Below are positions 61,377 to 64,000 of a stretch of DNA of 64,000 nt, one piece after another. The notes beneath the pieces were generated by a model. The model saw nothing but the letters and a program-made list of their open reading frames with translations. It had not been told where the DNA came from and ran no database searches. A program made the position numbers and the translations under genes. The first letter of the stretch is position 1, and every line of letters begins with the position of its first letter. The stretch lies in the NCBI RefSeq assembly GCF_943913405.1, contig NZ_CALTYA010000003.1, positions 159,836 to 223,835 of the forward strand, read 5' to 3'. The DNA is from an uncultured Flavobacterium sp. GTDB taxonomy: Bacteria > Bacteroidota > Bacteroidia > Flavobacteriales > Flavobacteriaceae.

Positions 61377-62504
61377 TTATTTTTTAACTGCCGAACATCC
61401 CGCCATTGTTGTGATTTTCACAGCTTCTGATGGTGGAAGATTCTCGTTTCTGCTAACTGTTTCTTGAACTACGTTTCTTGCAATTTCTTCGAAAACTTTT
61501 TCTAACGGAGAGGCTGTTTGCAATGCCGCCGGACGTCCATAATCTCCCGCTTCACGAATAGATTGAACGATTGGAATTTCTCCCAAGAACGGAACTTCTA
61601 AATCTTCTGCAAGATTTTTTGCGCCTTCTTTTCCGAAGATATAATATTTGTTTTCTGGCAATTCTTCTGGCGTGAAATAAGCCATATTTTCAATGATTCC
61701 AAGAACTGGAACGTTGATGCTGTCTGATTGAAACATCGCCACACCTTTTTTTGCATCGGCAAGAGCGACCGCTTGTGGCGTGCTCACGATAACGGCTCCG
61801 GTGATTGGCAATGATTGGACGATTGACAAGTGAATATCGCCGGTTCCTGGTGGTAAATCGATTAACATAAAGTCTAATTCGCCCCAATCTGCGTCAAAAA
61901 TCATTTGGTTCAATGCTTTTGAAGCCATCGGACCTCTCCAGATTACGGCTTGGCTTGGCGCTGTGAAAAATCCGATCGATAAGATTTTTACTTCGTAGCT
62001 TTCGATAGGTTTCATTTTCGATTTTCCGTCGATGACTACAGAAATTGGTTTTTCAGATTCAACGTCAAACATAATCGGCATTGAAGGTCCGTAAATATCA
62101 GCATCTAAAATCCCGACGCTGAAGCCCATTTTTGCTAGAGTCACGGCAAGATTTGCAGTAGTTGTTGATTTTCCAACGCCTCCTTTTCCGGAAGCAACTG
62201 CAATAATATTTTTAATTCCAGGAATTGATTTTCCTTTTATTTCAGGTTTTTCAGGAGATTCAACCTTGATGTTGACTTTTACTTTGGCATCTGCCGAAAT
62301 TTTTTCCTGAATTGTCTTGATAATGTCAGCTTCCGCACGTTTTTTAATGTGAAGCGCTGGCGTTGCTAATGTTACCTCAACAACCACTTCGTCTCCAAAA
62401 GTTAATACGTTTTGGATGGCACCGCTTTCAACCATATTTTTTCCTTCTCCAGCAATGGTAATGGTTTCCAGTGCTTTAAGAACTTCTTTTCTATCTATTT
62501 TCAT
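61377..62504 (-). CDS. Mrp/ApbC-family Fe-S cluster carrier ATPase
   Basis: 375 residues. The N-terminal MIP18/DUF59 domain (about 1-85, DRKEVLKALETITIAGE) is followed by the P-loop ATPase: VASGKGGVGKSTTTANLAV near 106-124 (deviant Walker A with two Lys), IYGPSMPIMF, and MLIDLPPGTGDIHLS. The Cys needed for cluster carriage in some members is not present as a CxxC in the usual place, but the C-terminal tail MAGCSAVKK carries one. It is likely to deliver Fe-S clusters to target proteins. A TATCTTTG -7 box lies at 62556-62563. Confidence 0.92.
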   Translation of the reverse strand: MKIDRKEVLKALETITIAGEGKNMVESGAIQNVLTFGDEVVVEVTLATPALHIKKRAEADIIKTIQEKISADAKVKVNIKVESPEKPEIKGKSIPGIKNIIAVASGKGGVGKSTTTANLAVTLAKMGFSVGILDADIYGPSMPIMFDVESEKPISVVIDGKSKMKPIESYEVKILSIGFFTAPSQAVIWRGPMASKALNQMIFDADWGELDFMLIDLPPGTGDIHLSIVQSLPITGAVIVSTPQAVALADAKKGVAMFQSDSINVPVLGIIENMAYFTPEELPENKYYIFGKEGAKNLAEDLEVPFLGEIPIVQSIREAGDYGRPAALQTASPLEKVFEEIARNVVQETVSRNENLPPSEAVKITTMAGCSAVKK

Positions 62505-62555
62505 TTTGATATATCTCTCTTTTTCAGGTCTTTAAATTAGACTGATTTTAAATTG

Positions 62556-62563
62556 CAAAGATA
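62556..62563 (-). promoter_or_regulatory. -7 box of the mrp gene
   Basis: Minus-strand TATCTTTG, 51 nt before the start codon. No spaced -33 TTG seen. Confidence 0.45.
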
Positions 62564-62637
62564 GTATGAAAACTTCGTAATGTAAAGTTAATAGATTGAA
62601 AAAGTTTATGGTTTGATAGAGAATCAAAACTTACAAA

Positions 62638-63939
62638 TCACAATTCATTTGTCTTGATTAAATTAATTTTCAACGAAGCATATTGCAACTGCAAATTATT
62701 CTTCAAAAAATCATATTCTGAAGAAAGCAATTGATTTTTTACCGAGGTGTAAATTACTGCATCAATTTTTCCATTCGTGAATTTCGATTGTGTGGTTTTG
62801 AAAGATTCTTTGGCGTATTTTAATGTGTTTTCCAGATTCGAAGTTAGTTGCAAATATTGTTTTTTGCGCGTAGTTTCTAATTCAACTTGCTGTTCGATCT
62901 TGATTTTTTCCTGTTCTGAAACCAATTTTACTTTTTCTGATTCGATTTTAAAAGCAATAATTTGCCTATTTCTTCGGAATCCGTTGAAAACCGGAATATT
63001 CATTTGTAAACCAACTTGCTGATTTTTATTGTCATTAAATTGATTCTCAAAGCTTGCAATATTGTTTTTTGGCTGGTTTATCGGAGTTGAATAAAACGTA
63101 GACCAATTGTAAAAACCTGAAAGCGACGGAAGATTCGCAGATCTTAAAATGGCCACATCTTTCTTCGAACTTTTATAAGCTAAATCGGCATATTCAATTC
63201 TTGGATTTTGGAAAGTTTCAAAATTTTCAGTCTCACTTTCTTTAGCTAAATAAACTTCTAAAATAACTTCGCTTAAATTTTCTATCTTGAAATTCATCAA
63301 TTGAAAAAGCTGTAATTTTTGAGTATCAAACAACTGCTCGGCTTCCATCAAACGCTTTTCGTCTTGTGAAAAACTCAGCTGGATGTCATATAAATCGCTT
63401 TGGGGCTTGTTTCCGATTTCAACTTCTTTTTGAATTCTGTTTAGGTTGAAAGTCGTATTTTGTAATTGTTCTTTCTGAATTTTCACCAATTCCTGCGAAA
63501 ATAAGGCATCGAAATATTTCTCTAATAATTGCAATTTATATTCATATTCCACGACTTTTTTGTCCGCTTTTGCTAGATCGATTCCAATTTTATTTTTTTG
63601 GGAATTGGCTAAATTATTAAAATCTAGAATATTCATATTCGCATTCACATTGAAATTATCATATTGAATGTCAGAACTTACCCTGTTATTTGTGCTTGGA
63701 TCGATCGTGGAGCCAAAATTGTAAGTATGGTTTCCAGACAAACCAACCGAAGGGAGTATGTCTAAAATCGGATGGGTGTAGGTTTTCTGCGCTTTTGCAA
63801 TTTGAAGTTGCTTGATTTTTACGTCGATATTATTCTCTAAAGCTGCCGAAACACATTTTTGCAATGACCAAGAATTTTCCTGGCCATAGACAAAAATGCT
63901 CGAAGTAATTAAGAGAAAACTCAAAATTATCTTATTCAT
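62638..63939 (-). CDS. TolC-family outer-membrane efflux protein
   Basis: 433 residues. The signal peptide ends SSIFVYGQ (about 19). The opening WSLQKCVSAALENNIDVKIKQL is the typical TolC repeat start; long helices with NKIGIDLAKADKKVVEYEYKLQ and the second half QQVGLQMNIPVFNGFRRNRQ give the two-repeat pattern of a trimeric channel-tunnel. It begins inside the 3' end of an ABC-permease gene on the same strand (8-nt overlap), so it belongs to a tripartite ABC-type exporter operon. Cargo unknown. Confidence 0.9.
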   Translation of the reverse strand: MNKIILSFLLITSSIFVYGQENSWSLQKCVSAALENNIDVKIKQLQIAKAQKTYTHPILDILPSVGLSGNHTYNFGSTIDPSTNNRVSSDIQYDNFNVNANMNILDFNNLANSQKNKIGIDLAKADKKVVEYEYKLQLLEKYFDALFSQELVKIQKEQLQNTTFNLNRIQKEVEIGNKPQSDLYDIQLSFSQDEKRLMEAEQLFDTQKLQLFQLMNFKIENLSEVILEVYLAKESETENFETFQNPRIEYADLAYKSSKKDVAILRSANLPSLSGFYNWSTFYSTPINQPKNNIASFENQFNDNKNQQVGLQMNIPVFNGFRRNRQIIAFKIESEKVKLVSEQEKIKIEQQVELETTRKKQYLQLTSNLENTLKYAKESFKTTQSKFTNGKIDAVIYTSVKNQLLSSEYDFLKNNLQLQYASLKINLIKTNEL

Positions 63940-64000
63940 ATTTTAAATATTTTAAAACGTTAACTCTTGTGGCTTGATAAGCTCTTGATAAGACTACGAT
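63932..64000 (-). CDS. C-terminal end of an ABC-transporter permease (FtsX/MacB type), cut by window edge
   Basis: The last 22 codons and stop of a gene that extends beyond the right edge. The peptide reads VLSRAYQATRVNVLKYLKYE, ending at TAA (63932-63934). A terminal membrane segment followed by Ala/Arg-rich Q-A-x-x-x-N-P/V and a closing L-x-Y-E is typical of MacB/FtsX permeases. It overlaps the TolC start by 8 nt, which fits a MacAB-TolC-like export operon. The evidence is the short tail and context only. Confidence 0.55.
   Translation of the reverse strand: MVVLSRAYQATRVNVLKYLKYE

Overview
The window looks like a chromosomal segment of a Flavobacterium-type bacterium (phylum Bacteroidota). 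The supporting signs are low GC, no Shine-Dalgarno pattern, promoter boxes of the Bacteroidota type TAnnTTTG, several proteins with C-terminal type IX secretion (T9SS) sorting domains, a SusC/TonB-type receptor with a carboxypeptidase-like N-terminal domain, a MurF-alanine racemase fusion, and a LytS/LytTR pair. I see no prophage, insertion sequence, CRISPR array or rRNA. Nearly everything is ordinary core or envelope gene content. About 53 protein genes (two cut by the window ends) and one tRNA can be supported.

Layout. 1-2.1 kb: start of a secreted M1-like peptidase, tRNA-Asn and the RseP site-2 protease. 2.3-6.7 kb: four oxidoreductases on the plus strand (OYE-type flavoenzyme, Gfo/Idh/MocA, aldo/keto reductase, D-2-hydroxyacid dehydrogenase) separated by dispersed palindromic repeats. 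6.8-13.4 kb: a small T9SS adhesin-like protein, an S9 peptidase and a 1200-residue reprolysin-like T9SS metalloprotease. 13.6-19.8 kb: a dicarboxylate/amino-acid symporter, DedA, an FAD oxidoreductase, MtgA, an LpxR-like lipid A deacylase and a SAM methyltransferase. 19.8-26.7 kb: a prolyl oligopeptidase lipoprotein, a DoxX-like protein, a probable metal-uptake operon (small Cys/His protein, TonB receptor, lipoprotein) and a toxin-antitoxin pair. 26.7-36.8 kb: asd, mscL, murF-alr, tdk, an acidic protein, rsmI, an OsmC protein, a HopJ-family protein and recJ. 36.8-43.1 kb: lpxH, membrane and outer-membrane proteins, rpoN and asnS. 43.3-50.2 kb: LytS/LytTR, a CPA2 antiporter, an SMR efflux protein and a DUF5686 outer-membrane protein. 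50.2-53.1 kb: a membrane protein, then HTTM-ribF. 53.2-59.4 kb: two tandem reprolysin-like T9SS metalloproteases with P-domains. 59.4-64 kb: ferredoxin, ferredoxin reductase, NifU C-domain, Mrp/ApbC, TolC and the tail of an ABC permease.

The most notable material is not a classical system. It is (i) several families of structured intergenic repeats, including a two-hairpin element at 60926-61043 and a palindromic element at 15891-15962; (ii) a GC-rich 30-nt in-frame insertion inside MurF; (iii) three paralogous reprolysin-like T9SS proteases with different C-terminal modules; (iv) a three-gene outer-membrane uptake cluster, possibly for a metal; (v) a thymidine kinase that has lost most zinc-ligand cysteines. 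I found no convincing undescribed multi-gene defence or biosynthetic system. All assignments come from reading motifs; no database search was possible.
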